Positions 19,038 through 30,801 of a stretch of 64,000 nt of DNA are shown piece after piece. The stretch comes from Salvelinus alpinus. Taxonomy: Eukaryota; Chordata; Actinopteri; Salmoniformes; Salmonidae. The notes under the pieces are model-generated. The model worked only from the letters and a program-made list of their open reading frames with translations, was not told the DNA's origin and ran no database searches. The stretch lies in assembly GCF_045679555.1 (NCBI RefSeq), contig NC_092115.1, positions 37,611,728-37,675,727 on the forward strand. The letters are read 5' to 3'. Each line of letters begins with the position of its first letter. The stretch's first letter is position 1. The position numbers were made by a program, and so were the translations under genes.

Positions 19038-21420
19038 TCTTTAGCGCCAATTGATGAATGTATCTTCTTCCCTGAGAACTTTTGTTAAGAGTCCCGACGC
19101 TTATTCTAAGTGTGAACGCATCGCTTGTGGTACGGCTTTGAAAACATAAGGAACGTATCTTTCATATTAGTTAGAATTTTTCTAAAAATAGAAATAATAA
19201 TTTGCTACACACATTTTATAGGGTTAGGGTTAGTGTTCCCACACAGCCACACGTTACAACGTGTGTTTACGGAAGACAGACGGAAGACAGAGGCGGCCAC
19301 CAGTGCTAATTAGCCATCTAGCATACTCCAAACACCTGTGTGTAATGGTAGAAGGCTGCCAGAAACGTGTTGTAACTGAAAAATACTGTCGGCTGCCACT
19401 GTGATAAAGCCGGTTAAAGACAGTGTGTAAATCCGTGTATATTTTGATGTGATATGAATGTAAAGGGTTTTAGGTATCTAGAACCTTATCGCAATTGAGA
19501 ATTGAGTCATGTTAAGATGGAGTATTTGGCTTTTTTGTCTGCAAAAAGCCAGTATACCTTGGGAGTAGGTGAGCCGTTACTCTTTAAGGACCAAGGAGCT
19601 TGTACGTATGGAGGTGCAAATGGTACAAGCCTAATATACAACAACTCCTCCCCTCCTACCAGAGGTGGCATCACAGGTTCAAAATTCATATATTTTCTGG
19701 GGCCTGGAGTTTTTCCTGATCTCATGACCTGGTCAGGTAAAACTCTGAGTCCTATTCGTAAGCTATGACGAAATATTATTTTAGATAGCTTCCCTTTTCA
19801 TCTGTGCTATGCCTATAGGGCTGGTGGGTTTCTTGTCGGGTCATGCGAATTTGAAATGCTCCTGGCCTAACATGGATCAAACCCTTTCAAACTACCACAA
19901 ACCGTATTAATGATTCTGAATCTGATATCAAAAGAACCGGAGATAACAACTTCAATGGACAACAAACTACTATTGCAGGGCTGAGCATTATGCAAAGAAT
20001 GGTTACACCGTCTTACAGTCTAAAATGTTATTTTCCTATGTTTTATACATATGTCCACACTGTGAGGTTGGAATAATAATGTGAAATTGTTAAAATAATG
20101 ATAATGGCCTTTTAGTGTGAGCTGTTTGAAAAAAAAATGGCTGAAATTTCAGCATGTTTTGGTGGGACTTAGTTATTAGACCAATAAGAAAGAGTTCCTA
20201 ACCTCTATGCCAATAACAGCTAACCCACTCAGACCACTTCCAGGCAGTCCTAACAAAATTCTTGCTTAAGTAATTGCTCTTTGTTACGAAGCTATTTTTG
20301 TTCCTTTTTTACCATTTTAATTTAAAAACAATCACAGTAAGGTACTTAATTGTGACCCAGAAATGATTTGATATTGAGATAAAAACAGCTGCATTGGACC
20401 TTTAAATATTAATTTCACTCTATACATCCACAATGTTAAGCATGGGACAGGTTTCAAATGTAGAAAAGTATTTACATTCTATGTCATAAAACCTATTTGT
20501 TCATCTGATTACAGTGCTCTTCTGCAATTATTCATTCTGTGAGCTTTATTTAAGGCAGGGTTACATTAACATTATACACAGCAGACTGTGAAACAAACCA
20601 CTTACCTTGTGGTTTGGTTCCCTGGAGCTTTAATCCATATACTCAATCATTAAATCAACTACTTTTAAAATTTTCTTTGAAAATAATATCCCTTTTTTCA
20701 TTAGGAATATTCAGTTGAATGTCACTCATTCAGTTGTACTCTAGTCTAACCAAACCTGCATTACCAGTTCACATCAGTAGGTGTCCCTATGCACTAGCTA
20801 GTTGAAAAATACTCACTCCATGATGGGTCCCTGTCTTTGTATTTGAGAAAGGGTTATGGGGTGCTAGAATTAATAAATTCTCTCTTTCTGCATTAGCCAT
20901 CCATCTCTTATGGTTGGAGTAATGTGTTCATATTGTCTGTGTAGACTGCTCTGTGGCGGAATTTGTACGTTTTTTACTTTTAAGACAGTGAAATTTGCAC
21001 CACAAACTTTTGTGAATAATCACCAGCAGCGGGAAAAAAAATATGCCAAACATTACTGGAATAACAAACTGACTGACTAACTTTTTCATGAACTTCAGAA
21101 TCCCTTGGCCTTGACTAGCAGGAGCAGATCATTTTATCCTCTTTATCCTGTGCCAAACACATTTATTTAGTGACTCTAAATTATTAACGTTAGCTGCTAG
21201 CTGCACGCAGCTAGGCTAATAAAATGGTTTTGTTAGCTAACTATAGATTGGATCATTCTAGATAGTTTTAAAGGACGACTAAACTGATTTTATATATTGT
21301 TATTATGAACACATACCTTGTTTTCCATAAACATTTGTGTTCGCTCTCTCATGGGGCAGGCAGGTAGGAGAGGAGAGTAAGCGAAGAAAGAAACCAAGTG
21401 CAGAGTCAAACAAGGTGGTG
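19038..21420. other. Intergenic stretch, mostly undefined; one dispersed repeat
   Basis: No host gene seen. The frame at 19502-19768 overlaps a segment with 'tttttcctgatctcatgacc' that looks like a dispersed salmonid repeat, not a gene. 20015-20404 resembles a non-autonomous DNA element ending '...gctgcattggacctttaa'; its other end is decayed. Confidence 0.4.
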
Positions 21421-21430
21421 CTGGTGCAAC

Positions 21431-23775
21431 TAGGGCTGTTGCGGTGACCGTATTACCGCCACACCGGCTGATGCTGCTGGTCATTAGTAGCCTACCAAAC
21501 TTGCTAACCGCCTGGTACTCAGCACTCTATTGTCCCTCTAATCACTTGACATCAATGCAAATGTAATCAAAAATCTAATCAAACACTTTATGAGAGCCCA
21601 TAAGATCATGTTGCGTACCATTTCTATAGGCTATGCAATTGTTGTAGAAAACAGAGTGATGGCCGCTAATAAAAATACGAGGATCCCATCAGCTTTCTAT
21701 AGGCTAGGCCTACTATAGTTATTTCTCAACTTTCCTAGTATTAAGCATATTGCTTATATTTACTACAGGAGTATAACCTACCTGGCTGGCATGAAAATGA
21801 ACCAAGGGAAAAGCGTCCTCCATTCGATATTGAAGTGCATAGATTACATGTATTTTTTCCTGCTGCCCGTTTCGATATAGGTACATGATAATGGTCCATT
21901 CTAAATCAAAACAAATTTCACACATATATTATTCAGCATATATAAAGACAAGATTAAATCAAGAATATTCTGATGGGTGACAATATTAGTCTAACACTAT
22001 TGAATAATATATTATCACTTGTGATTTTTTTATTTTACCTTTATTTAACTAGGCAAGTCAGTTAAGAACAAATTCTTATTTTCAATGACGGCCTAGGAAC
22101 AGGGGTTTAACTGCCTGTTCAGGGGAAGAGCGACAGATTTGTACCTTGTCAGCTCGGGGATTTGAACTTGCTCTAACGCTCTAACCACTACGCTACCCTG
22201 CCGCCCCGAATGATGCCCAGCATAAGAAACAATGCCTTCCCGACTTGAGTCATAGTCGCACACCTCATGTATCCTAACCCATAGGCCTATATGTTTTGAT
22301 AAGGTTAGTATCACAACTAAAGTGGCCAAATAACTTCTTAAAATTAAGCAAATTAATCTGCTTTACAAGCCTAACTGGCATACATAATCAGCACGTGAGT
22401 TTCAAGTTTGGGGAAGATAATTTTCACCACAAAAATGCACCTTTATAATAAAAGCATTACATGCATAATTGAATTTGCCGTAACTTTTCATAATGGTGTT
22501 TTCCCGCTAATGGAACACTAATGGAACATTCGCGCTTAATAGCCTACTACCATGTGCACATTGATGCGCTTCGAATGTGAAGAAATATCCTAAAAGTTCA
22601 CCAATATTTTAAGCTAAATGTTCTGACCTGTTGTGTCAGGCACATTGAGTAAAAAAGTTTTTTTGATGCTAGTGGTTGTCCCAGACTATGTTTGTAATAT
22701 TTATTTCTCGCAAAGAATAGAATAGGTCGACTTTTGTACTATGGGGATAGTAGATTGACATAGGGTAGTGCTTTTCCTGTTCGTTAGGCCTACTCATCTT
22801 GTTGGCTGAAGAAAAGTAAATGTGGACAGCTCTTCCAATATCTTCAATATGCAACTCGGAATTGGATAGTTGCGTCCCCGATGTGTCTTTCTTCACTTGT
22901 AGCTTGTGAGAAAGGCCCAATCAAGTGACAAGTGTGAGTGAGAGAGGTGCAGCACTCAGGGAGAAGGGCACAACCGCCACTGGCCGCAAAAGGCATGGAT
23001 TGTTTTAGGGTGCATTACGGCCACACAAAGGGGATGCCGCCATGAAAATCGAGGCATTATCAAGTGCTTGTCAAATTGTGAATGAGTGACTTATGAAGTG
23101 TATACAGCCTACACAAAAAAACAAAGCATAGCTCATGCCTTTCAAGCAACTTTTTTCAAATCAGTCTCATCATGCAGCCTTATAATGTATTAAAACTAAA
23201 AACATACAGCCCAGCGTTTGTAGAACAACTAAAGTTACATTAATTACTCTAAATTAAGTATGTAGGAGTACCAATTTCTTTGTTAACCACTCAACACAGA
23301 ATATCCGCATGTGCGCACTCCCTCAAATCGTTTGGAGAAAATATCCTTCGTATTTTATTCAGCTTTGTTCAATTTTATTCTTCATACTATAAAATAATGC
23401 CACGGAATTATAAGCAAATCTTGTCTGCTAAATGAACTAGTGTCGGCAACAGCTATTTGGCATAGCCAGATCAGGACCTAACATAAGGACAACTCAGAGT
23501 ATGCTATTCTGTTCTTCTGAAATAGACTACATTTTCTTCATATCATGCTTCTTTAGACCTGTCTAAAATAAATAAAGGATATATTGAGAAGGTGTAGGCT
23601 ATATTACATACATTTATTCAACTTTTTAAAATGTAGATGTGCCAAAGGTCGGCATCAGCGGAATCCAGGAGACGCTAAATGTGTTTATGTTAATTAACGG
23701 TCAAGTACCGTGAGACCAACAGTTATTTGCTTGACAATCACTGGCTGACGAAATTTCGTGACCCCCACAGCCCTA
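21431..23775. mobile_element. hAT-like non-autonomous DNA transposon
   Basis: The ends TAGGGCTGTTGCGGTGAC (21431) and ...GTGACCCCCACAGCCCTA (to 23775) are inverted relative to each other. They are flanked by a perfect 8-bp duplication 'ggtgcaac' (21423-21430 and 23776-23783), the hallmark of hAT insertion. The 2.3-kb interior has no long frame, so any transposase gene is gone. An HpaI SINE sits inside at 22029-22206. Confidence 0.85.
22029..22206 (-). mobile_element. HpaI-type SINE
   Basis: The - strand head 'gcggcagggtagcgtagtgg', A box (gtggttagagcgttagagc) and 'acaaggtacaaatctgtcg' are followed by 'aggccgtcattgaaaataag' and the 3' tail 'cttgcctagttaaataaag'. A short deletion lies in the B-box region. 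It is nested in the hAT-like element. Confidence 0.9.
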
Positions 23776-23783
23776 GGTGCAAC

Positions 23784-24387
23784 CAAACTAGTTTTTGAGA
23801 GGCGTGGCTGATGAGGCTCTGTAGACTGCAGCTAGGAGACCACTGTAACTGACAAGTAAATCACCTGTTGCAGCCTACGTGGGGGTTACTGCGTGAAATC
23901 CCAGGGACAGGGTTGTATTCACCAGACAAAACAGAGGCAAATGGCCTGAAATTGGGGTAGGTACTATGTCAACTTGTCCAACAAGAAAAGCCTGCTTTCT
24001 TTTCTGTTGCAAAGCATTTTTCTATGTTTTTCTATGATGTGAACTAATGAATATGTCTGGTAAATGCATTCGCTGCTGCTGCTTTGAAAGTGGTTTTCCG
24101 CTGGCTCTGCCTCCTACATGAACTGTCTGGAAATTAGGTCAGTTCTCACAAGTCCAAGCGTCTAGGTGCCCGCCTGTCTCTCATAGGGTAAAAGCAGTCA
24201 ACCTGACTCTCAACAACAATGTCTTTGGACTAAGGTGTTGACACAGGTGTAGGCATGTGAGTAGCCTGTGTCACTATCTCTTCACAAACTTGTGTGGATG
24301 CGTCTGAGTCAATCTCCTGACAACGTGACTGTGAGCCCATAGATGACGACTGCTGGGTCAGGGTGTCAACCAGTAACATTTCTGGAC
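23784..24387. other. Spacer, no gene seen
   Basis: No convincing frame or element end on either strand. Confidence 0.35.
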
Positions 24388-27300
24388 CATATCAAATCAA
24401 ATCAAATGTTATTGGTCACATATTTAGCAGATGTTATTGTTGGTGTAGCGAAATGCTTGTGTTCCTAGCTCCAACAGTGCAGCAGTATCTAACAGTGCAG
24501 TAGTATCTAAAAATGATTCACAACAATACACACAAATGTAAAAGTAAAAGATTGGAATTCAGAAATATATACATATTAGATTGAGAAATGTCAGAGTGGC
24601 AGTGACTAAAATACAGTAGAATAGAGTACAGTATATACATATGAGATGAGTAAAGCAGTATGTAAACATTATTTAAACATTATTACAGTGACTAGTGTTC
24701 GAATTATTAAAGTGCCCAGTGATTCCAAGTTTATGTATATAGGGCAGCAGCCTAGCCTCTAAGGTGCAGGGTTGCGTAACTGGGTGGAAGCTGGCTAGTG
24801 AAGGCTATTTAACTGATGGCCTTAAGATAGAAGCAGTTTTTTAGTCTCTCGGCCCCAGCTTTGATACACCTGTACTGACCTCGCCTTCTGGATGATAGCC
24901 GGGTGAACAGGCCGTGGCTCGGGTGGTTGATGTCCTTGATGATCTTTTTGGCCTTCCTGTGACATTGGGTGCTGTAGGTGTCCTGGAGGGCAGGTAGTTT
25001 GCCCCCGGTGATGCGTTGGGCAGACTGCACCACCCTCTGGAGAGCCCTGCGGTTACTGGCGTTGCAGTTACCGTACCAGGGGATGATATAGCCTGACAGG
25101 ATGCTCTCAATTGTGCATCTGGAAAAGTTTGTGAGGGTTTTAGGGGCCCAGCCAAATTTCTTCAGCCTCCTGAGTTTGAAGAGGCGCTGTTGTGCCTTCT
25201 TCACCACACTATCTGTGTGGGTGTACCATTTCAGATCGTCAGTGATGTGTACGCCGAAGAACTTGAAGCTTTCCACCTTCTCCGCTGTGGTCCCGTCGAT
25301 GTGGATAGGGGCGTGCTCCCACTGCTGTTTCCTGAAGTCCACGATCAACTCCTTTGTTTTGTTGACATAGGTAGGATTTGTTGACATAGATACGTAGGTC
25401 GTTTTCCTGGCACCACTCCCAGGGCCCTCATCTCCTCCCTGTAGGCTTTCTCGTCATTGTTGTTAATCAGGTCTACTACTGTTGTGTCATCTGCAAACTT
25501 GATGATCGAGGCGGACGTCAGAAAGTCCAGGACACAGTTGCACAGGGCGGGGTTCAGACCGAGGGCCCCAAGCATAATGATGAACTTGGAGAGTACTATG
25601 GTGTTGAATGCTGAACTATAGTCAATGAACAGCATTCTTATTTAGGTATTCCTCTTGTCCAGATGGGATAGGGCAGTGTGCAGTGCGATAGCAATTTCAT
25701 CGTCTGTGGATCTATTGGGGCGGTAAGCAAATTGAAGTGTGTTTAGGGTGTCAGGTAAGGTAGAGGTGATATGATCCTTAACTAGCCTCTCAAAGCACTT
25801 CATAATGACAGAATTGAGTGCTACGGGGCGATAGTCAATTAGTTCAGTTACCTTTGCTTTCTTCAGTACAGGAACAATGGTGGACATCTTGAAGCAAGTG
25901 GGGATAGGGAGAGATTGAATATGTCTGTAAACACTCCAGCCAGCTAATCTGCGCATGCTTTGAGGACGTGGCTAGGGATGCCGTCTGGGCCAGCAGCCTT
26001 GCGAGGGTTAACAAGCTTAAATGTCTTACTCTCGTCCGCCACAAAGAAGGATAGCCCACAGGGTTACGGGCCGCATCAGTGGCACTGTGGTATCCTCAAA
26101 GCGGGCGAAGAAGGTGACGTGGCTGGTTTTCCCTTTGTTGTCCGTGATTGTCTTTAGACCCTGCCACATACGTCTTGTGTCTGAGCCGTTGAATTGCGAC
26201 TCCACTTTATCTCGGTACTGACGTTTTGCCTGTTTGATCTGCTTACAGAGGGAATAACTATACTGTTTGTATTCGGCCATATTCCCAGTCACCTTGCCAT
26301 GGTTAAATGCGGTGGTTCACACTTTCAGTTTTTCGCAAATGCTGCCATCTATCCACGGTTTCTGGTTTGGGTAAGTTTTAATAGTCACAGTGGGTACAAC
26401 ATCTCCTATACACTTCCTGATGAACTCAGTCACCATATCCGTGTATTTGTCGATGTTATTCTCAGAGGCTACCTGGAACATATCCCAGTCAGTGTGATCA
26501 AAACAATTTTGAAGCATGGATTCCAATTGGTCAGACCAGCGTTGAATAGACCTTAGCACGGGTACTTTGAGTTTCTGCCTATAGGAAGGGAGGACCAAAA
26601 TGCAGGTGTGATCCGATTTGCCGAAGGGAGCCTTGTTGGCATTTAAAAAAAATAGAGTTGCAAAGGTCCAATGTTTTACCATCGCGAGTACTACAGTCAA
26701 TGTGTAGGTAGAACCTCCGTAGATTTTTCCTCTAATTTGCTTTGTTAAAATCCTCAGCTACAATAAATGCAGCCTCAGGATATATGGTTTCCAGTTTGCA
26801 TAAAGTCCAGTGTAGTTCTTTGAGGGCCGTAGTGGTATCGGCTTGAGGGGAAATATACACAGCTGTGACTATAACCAAAGAGGATTCTCTTGGGAGGTAA
26901 TACAGTCAGAATTTGATTGTGAGATTTTCTAGGTCGGATGAACAAAAGGACTTGAGTTTCTGTATGTTATCACAATCACACAGTGAAACATGAAACATAC
27001 ATGAAACATACACCACCGCCTTTCTTCATCCCGGAGAGTTCTTTATTCCTGTCTGCACGATGTTCTGAGAACCCAGATGGCTGAATGGATGGGAACAGTA
27101 TATCCCGAGAGAGCCATGTTTCCATGAAACAGAGTATCTTACAATCCCTGACGTCTCTCTGGAAGCAGATCCTCGCCCTGAGCTCGTCTACTTTATTATC
27201 CAGAGGCTGAACATTTGCAAGTAATATACTCGGAAGCGGTGGATGGTGTGCATGCCTCCTGAGTCAGACTAGAAGTCCACACCTCTTCTCTGCTGCCTGT

Positions 27301-27555
27301 GTTTTGGAGTACCTTCTGGAATAAGTTAAATTGCCCTGGGGGGTACGAACAAAGGTTCCAATTCGGAAAAGTCTTACTCCTGGTCGTAATGCTGGCAAGT
27401 TACCGTCGCTCTGATATCCAAAAGATATTTCCAGCTGTATGTAATAACACAAGAAAAATTCTGGGCTAATAATATAAGAAATAACAGCTTAGGCGCTAGA
27501 ATCAGAGCTGCCATATCTGTCGGTGCCATCTTACTTATCAAGCCTTCCAGTGAAG
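24388..27555 (-). mobile_element. Rex1-like LINE, long decayed copy
   Basis: On the - strand the 3' end is at 24388, with a tail of TTTGAT repeats. The 3' UTR is followed upstream by the RT C-terminal domain, the RT core and the segment between endonuclease and RT. Upstream of about 26700 the sequence still looks like this family's endonuclease region but has no open frame. The element stops at about 27555 against Gypsy pol sequence. The Rex1 name is tentative; the LINE (jockey/CR1-type RT) nature is clear. Confidence 0.8.
24809..26700 (-). pseudogene. Rex1-like reverse transcriptase, multiply frameshifted
   Basis: Pieces in N-to-C order: 26700-26317 (SIQRWSDQLESMLQNCFDHT, linker), 26292-26026 (KQIKQAKRQYRDKVESQF), 25956-25642 (MSTIVPVLKK, YRPVAL, YRPNRSTDD: RT fingers), 25635-25345 ([11 protein letters not shown] and FADDTTVV: palm), 25387-24809 (FKFFGVHI and thumb/C-terminus). 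Between LDFLT and IIKFADD about 45 residues are missing compared with the copy at 38.5 kb, which removes the GAPQGC motif. Stops and frame changes separate the pieces. It cannot code for active RT. Confidence 0.85.
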
Positions 27556-27574
27556 AAAAGCCGATCTCTTTCAC

Positions 27575-28700
27575 ATCGGGGCTGTGAACAAAGCAGAAAG
27601 TAACTACACACAGATAGAACGCAAAGGGCTAGGCATTGTTTTTGGAGTGAGTAAGTTTAACCAGTATCTGAACGGGAAGAAGGTCACCCTTCTTACAAAT
27701 CATCCTCCGCTGAAGAGCATCTTTGGACTGCATACTGTGTGCCAGCAGAATGCAAAGATGGGCTTTGTTGTTGTCAGCACACACCTACAAAATCAAGTGC
27801 CGCAAGTCAGAACTGCACTGCAACGCAGATGGTCTTTCCAGGTTACCACTACCTTTGGTCAAACCAGAGTCACGCGAAGTGGACATCTTCTACTTCAGAA
27901 AACAAGTGTGGAGAAACAGCAGAAACGACCGTTGGCATCTGAAGTGATGAACATCATCATCAAAGGTAAAGCAGCAGGAAGTGATCCGGATCTGAAACCT
28001 TACCTTTCCAGGAGAACTGAGTTGTCAGTATCATTTCGCCTTCACTGAGGAAAACAGTGTTGCAACAGCTACACTCAGGTCGTTATGGAATGGAAATTCC
28101 ACTAAGCTACTTCTGGTGGCCTGGACTGGATAGAAGAATTGAGGAACTAGCAAAAACATGTTCGCAATGTACCTCAACTTGCACTTTTTCATCTGTGGGA
28201 TTGGCTGGAGGAGGCATGGCAAAGCATACACGTTGACTTCGCAGGTCCATTCGAACACAGAATGTTTCTCGTAGTTGTGGATGCTCATAGCAAGTGTCCA
28301 GAGGTTGCCATCATGAGGTCTACTACCTCAAAGACAATCGAGGAGCTTGAAGAAGTGTTTAGTCGGTTTGGCTCACCACTCCATCTCTTTAGCGACAATG
28401 GACCGCAGCTAGTGTCGCAAAAAAAGGCCACGTTCCTACAGGTGAATGGCGTACAGCACATCAGGTCCACCCAATATCATCCATCAACCAATGTGCTGGC
28501 GGAGAGTTTCGTACAGACCATGAAACGTGCCTTGAAAGTGTCTCAGGGTCAAGCGACATGCCGCATGCAACCACCAAGGCTTCACTAGTATCAATACCAA
28601 TGACTGTATATATGAATGGACAAAGCCATCAATTACGTAACACAATTCATTCCTATGTGAAGACTACACAGCGTATTGAAGCCAAATTAAGTCGGTTAAG
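27575..28700 (+). pseudogene. Ty3/Gypsy pol remnant (RNase H to integrase)
   Basis: Three frames carry the pieces. An RNase H end (YTQIERKGLGIVFGVSKF, then LTNHPPLKSIFG) is followed by a shift and by the HCNADGLSRLP-type linker. Next come an integrase zinc-finger remnant around 28060-28170 (YFWWPGLDRRIEEL, SQC) and part of the integrase core (VVDAHSKCPEVA, LFSDNGPQLVS, YHPSTNVLAESFVQ) at 28262-28560. Order and motifs fit the 3' half of a Gypsy pol gene. gag, protease, most of RT, and both LTRs are absent. Frameshifts make it non-coding. Confidence 0.82.
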
Positions 28701-28721
28701 ATGGCGTCTCATGGAGACATA

Positions 28722-29394
28722 CAGTACCAGTCAAAGGTTTGGACACACCTACTCATTCAAGGGTTTTCTTTTATTTTACTATTTTCTACATTGTAGAATA
28801 ATAGTGAAGACATCAAAACTATGAAATAACACATCAAAACAAATCAAATCAAAATATATTTTATATTTGAGATTCTTCAAAGCCACCCTTTGCCTTGATG
28901 ACAGCTTTGCACACTCTTGGCATTCTCTCAACCAGCTTCATGAGACAGTCACCTGGAATGCATTTCAATTAACAGGTGTGCCTTGTTAAAAGTACATTTG
29001 TGGACTTTCTTTCCTTCTTAATGCGTTTGAGCCAATCAGTTGTGTTGTGACAAGGTAGGGGTGGTATAGAGAAGATAGCCCCATTTTGTAATAGACCTTG
29101 TCCGTATTATGGCAAGAACAGCTCAAAGAAGCAAAGAGAAACGACAGTCCATCATTACTATAAAACACGAAGGTCAGTCAATGCGGAAAATTCCAAAAAC
29201 TTTGAAAGTTTCTTCAACTGAAGTAGCAAAAACCATCAAGCGCTATGGTGAAACTGGCTCTCATGAGGACCGCCATAGGAAAGGAAGACCCAAAGTTAGT
29301 TCTGCTGCAGAGGATAAGTTCATTAGAGTTACCGGCCTCAGAAATTGCAGCCCAAATAAATTAGTAGGTGTGTCCAAACTTTTGACTGGTACTG
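28722..29394 (+). mobile_element. Internally deleted Tc1-like transposon (673 bp)
   Basis: The outer ends 'cagtaccagtcaaaggttt' (28722) and 'aaacttttgactggtactg' (to 29394) are inverted copies flanked by TA (28720-28721, 29395-29396). The left end, leader and first part of the transposase gene are intact. The sequence then jumps from the region just past the DNA-binding domains straight to the right terminus at about 29361. Such deletion derivatives can still move if transposase is supplied from elsewhere. Confidence 0.88.
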
Positions 29395-29411
29395 TACATG
29401 TCAGGACATGA
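29109..29411 (+). CDS. Tc1 HTH-only reading frame (100 aa)
   Basis: Opens at an ATG with MARTAQRSKEKRQSIITIKH, then QSMRKIPKTLKVSSTEVAKT (first HTH), a GRPK linker that serves as the AT-hook-like element, and the start of the second HTH (AAEDKFIRVTGLRNCSPNK). It ends in sequence from the right terminus. The catalytic domain is absent. If expressed it could bind Tc1 ends without cutting, but there is no evidence for expression. Confidence 0.65.
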   Translation: MARTAQRSKEKRQSIITIKHEGQSMRKIPKTLKVSSTEVAKTIKRYGETGSHEDRHRKGRPKVSSAAEDKFIRVTGLRNCSPNKLVGVSKLLTGTVHVRT

Positions 29412-29439
29412 TATTTACATATTGTTCTGTCTCACGATT

Positions 29440-29705
29440 CCCGAGCACAGGGGATGTTCATGTAACCGATGTGAAATGGCTAGGTAGTTAGCGGTGGTGC
29501 GCGCTAATAGCGTTTCAATCGGTGACGTCACTCGCTTTGAGACGTTGAAGTAGTGGTTCCCCTTGCTCTGCAAGGGCGGCGGCTTTTGTGGAGCGGTGGG
29601 TAACGATGCTTCGTGGGTGACTGTTGTTGATGTGTGCAGAGGGTCCCTGGTTGGCACCCAGGTCGGGGCGAGAGGACGGGCTAAAGTTATACTGTTACAT
29701 TCAGA
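29440..29705 (+). repeat. tRNA-like dispersed repeat
   Basis: Contains a degenerate B-box-like 'ccctggttggcacccagg' near 29644 and an upstream 'ggctaggtagttagcggtgg', spaced as in long tRNA-derived repeats. A CRE-like 'gtgacgtcac' sits at about 29521. It is probably a salmonid SINE-like family; a real tRNA gene is excluded because no cloverleaf forms. Confidence 0.45.
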
Positions 29706-29714
29706 TTCCATGGG

Positions 29715-30405
29715 ATCTCACCACTTTCTCTAGCGCCTTACGGTCGGGTGCCTTGCTGTTGCTATATCAAGTGGTGATGCAGCCAGTCAAAATGCTCTCA
29801 ATGGTGCAGCTGTAAAACTTTTTGAGGATCTGAGGGATGTCAAATCTTTTAAGCCTCCTGGGGGGAAAGCGGCGCTGTCACAACTGTGTAGGTGTGTGTG
29901 GACAATGCTAATTCCTAAGTGATGTGGACACTGAGGAACTTGAAGCTCTTGATCCGCGCCACTACAGCCCCATCGATGCTTGCTGTTTGGGGTTTTAGGC
30001 TGGGTTTCTGTACAGCACTTTGTGACACCGGCTGATGTAAAAAGGGCTTTATAAATACATTTGATTCATTGATTGATAGATAGGATCGTGTTTGTCTTCT
30101 GTTTCCTGTAGTCCACTACTTTTTCTTGCTGACATTGAGGGAGAAGTTGTTGTCCTGGCACCACACTTCCAGGTATCTGACCTCCTCCCTATAGGCTGTA
30201 TAGGCTGCCTCATCGGTAATCAGTCTTACCACCTTCGTGTCGTCAGCAAACTTGATGATGGTGTTGGAGTTGTGTGCGACTATGCGATTGTGGTTGAACA
30301 GGGAGTACAGGAGGAGACGAAGCCCACACCCCTGAGGGGCTCCCGTTTTGATGGTCAGCAAGGCGGATGTGTTGTTGCCTACCCTCACCACCTGGGTGCG
30401 GCCGG
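29715..30405 (-). mobile_element. Rex1-like LINE fragment with nested repeat
   Basis: The - strand encodes RT palm and thumb remnants (FADDTKVVRLITD, GAPQGC, VWCQDNNFSLNVS) in broken frames. A roughly 100-bp piece of the (TTGA)n-ended repeat (29979-30078) interrupts it. At the right, LINE sequence ends in two tandem copies of 'caccacctgggtgcgg' (30386-30401, 30407-30422) and then Gypsy sequence follows. Confidence 0.8.
29979..30078 (+). mobile_element. (TTGA)n-ended dispersed repeat inserted in LINE
   Basis: Reads 'ctgtttggggttttaggctg', 'tacagcactttgtgacacc', 'gggctttataaatacattt' and ends 'gattcattgattgat'. It is the reverse complement of the start of the repeat at 18123. LINE sequence resumes on the other side. 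Confidence 0.75.
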
Positions 30406-30801
30406 TCACCACCTGGGTGCGGTCCACACAATGAATGGATGTTCCGCCCCCTCCAGCCCCTGTCTCAACTCCATCATCACCGCGAGAAGCTCACGATTCC
30501 CCACATCGTAGTTCCTCTCCGTGGCAATGAGGTGGTGGGAGAAGGTGGCGCAGGAATGCAGCTTGATGTCCACAGCCCCCGTTCTGACATCCGAAGCATC
30601 GGCCTCCACCACGAACTGGCGGGACGGGTCAGGATGAACCAAGATGGGAGCTGTGGTGAAGCAGTGTTTGAGATCCCGAAACGCCCGGTCAGCAGCTGGG
30701 GACCACGTGAACGGAACCCTGGGAGAGGTGAGTGCAGACAGGGGGGAAGCCAGGGTGCTGTAGCGTCGATAAAAGTTGCCGAAACGCTGCAGCTGTGACA
30801 C
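30406..30801 (-). pseudogene. Ty3/Gypsy RT-RNase H junction fragment
   Basis: A 131-residue frame on the - strand reads [20 protein letters not shown], then [39 protein letters not shown] and [20 protein letters not shown]. These are the typical Gypsy RT connection and RNase H start (D in EADASD, E in NRELLA). It stops just after HPFIVWT, where LINE-derived sequence begins. No LTRs are nearby and it belongs to a different Gypsy lineage from the copy at 27.6 kb. Confidence 0.82.

Noticed and set aside
19502..19768. 88-codon frame as a host gene
   Set aside because: It overlaps what looks like a dispersed salmonid repeat; no domain or splice support.
30092..30798. 139- and 143-codon + strand frames
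   Set aside because: Shadows of the Rex1-like and Gypsy pseudogenes on the - strand.
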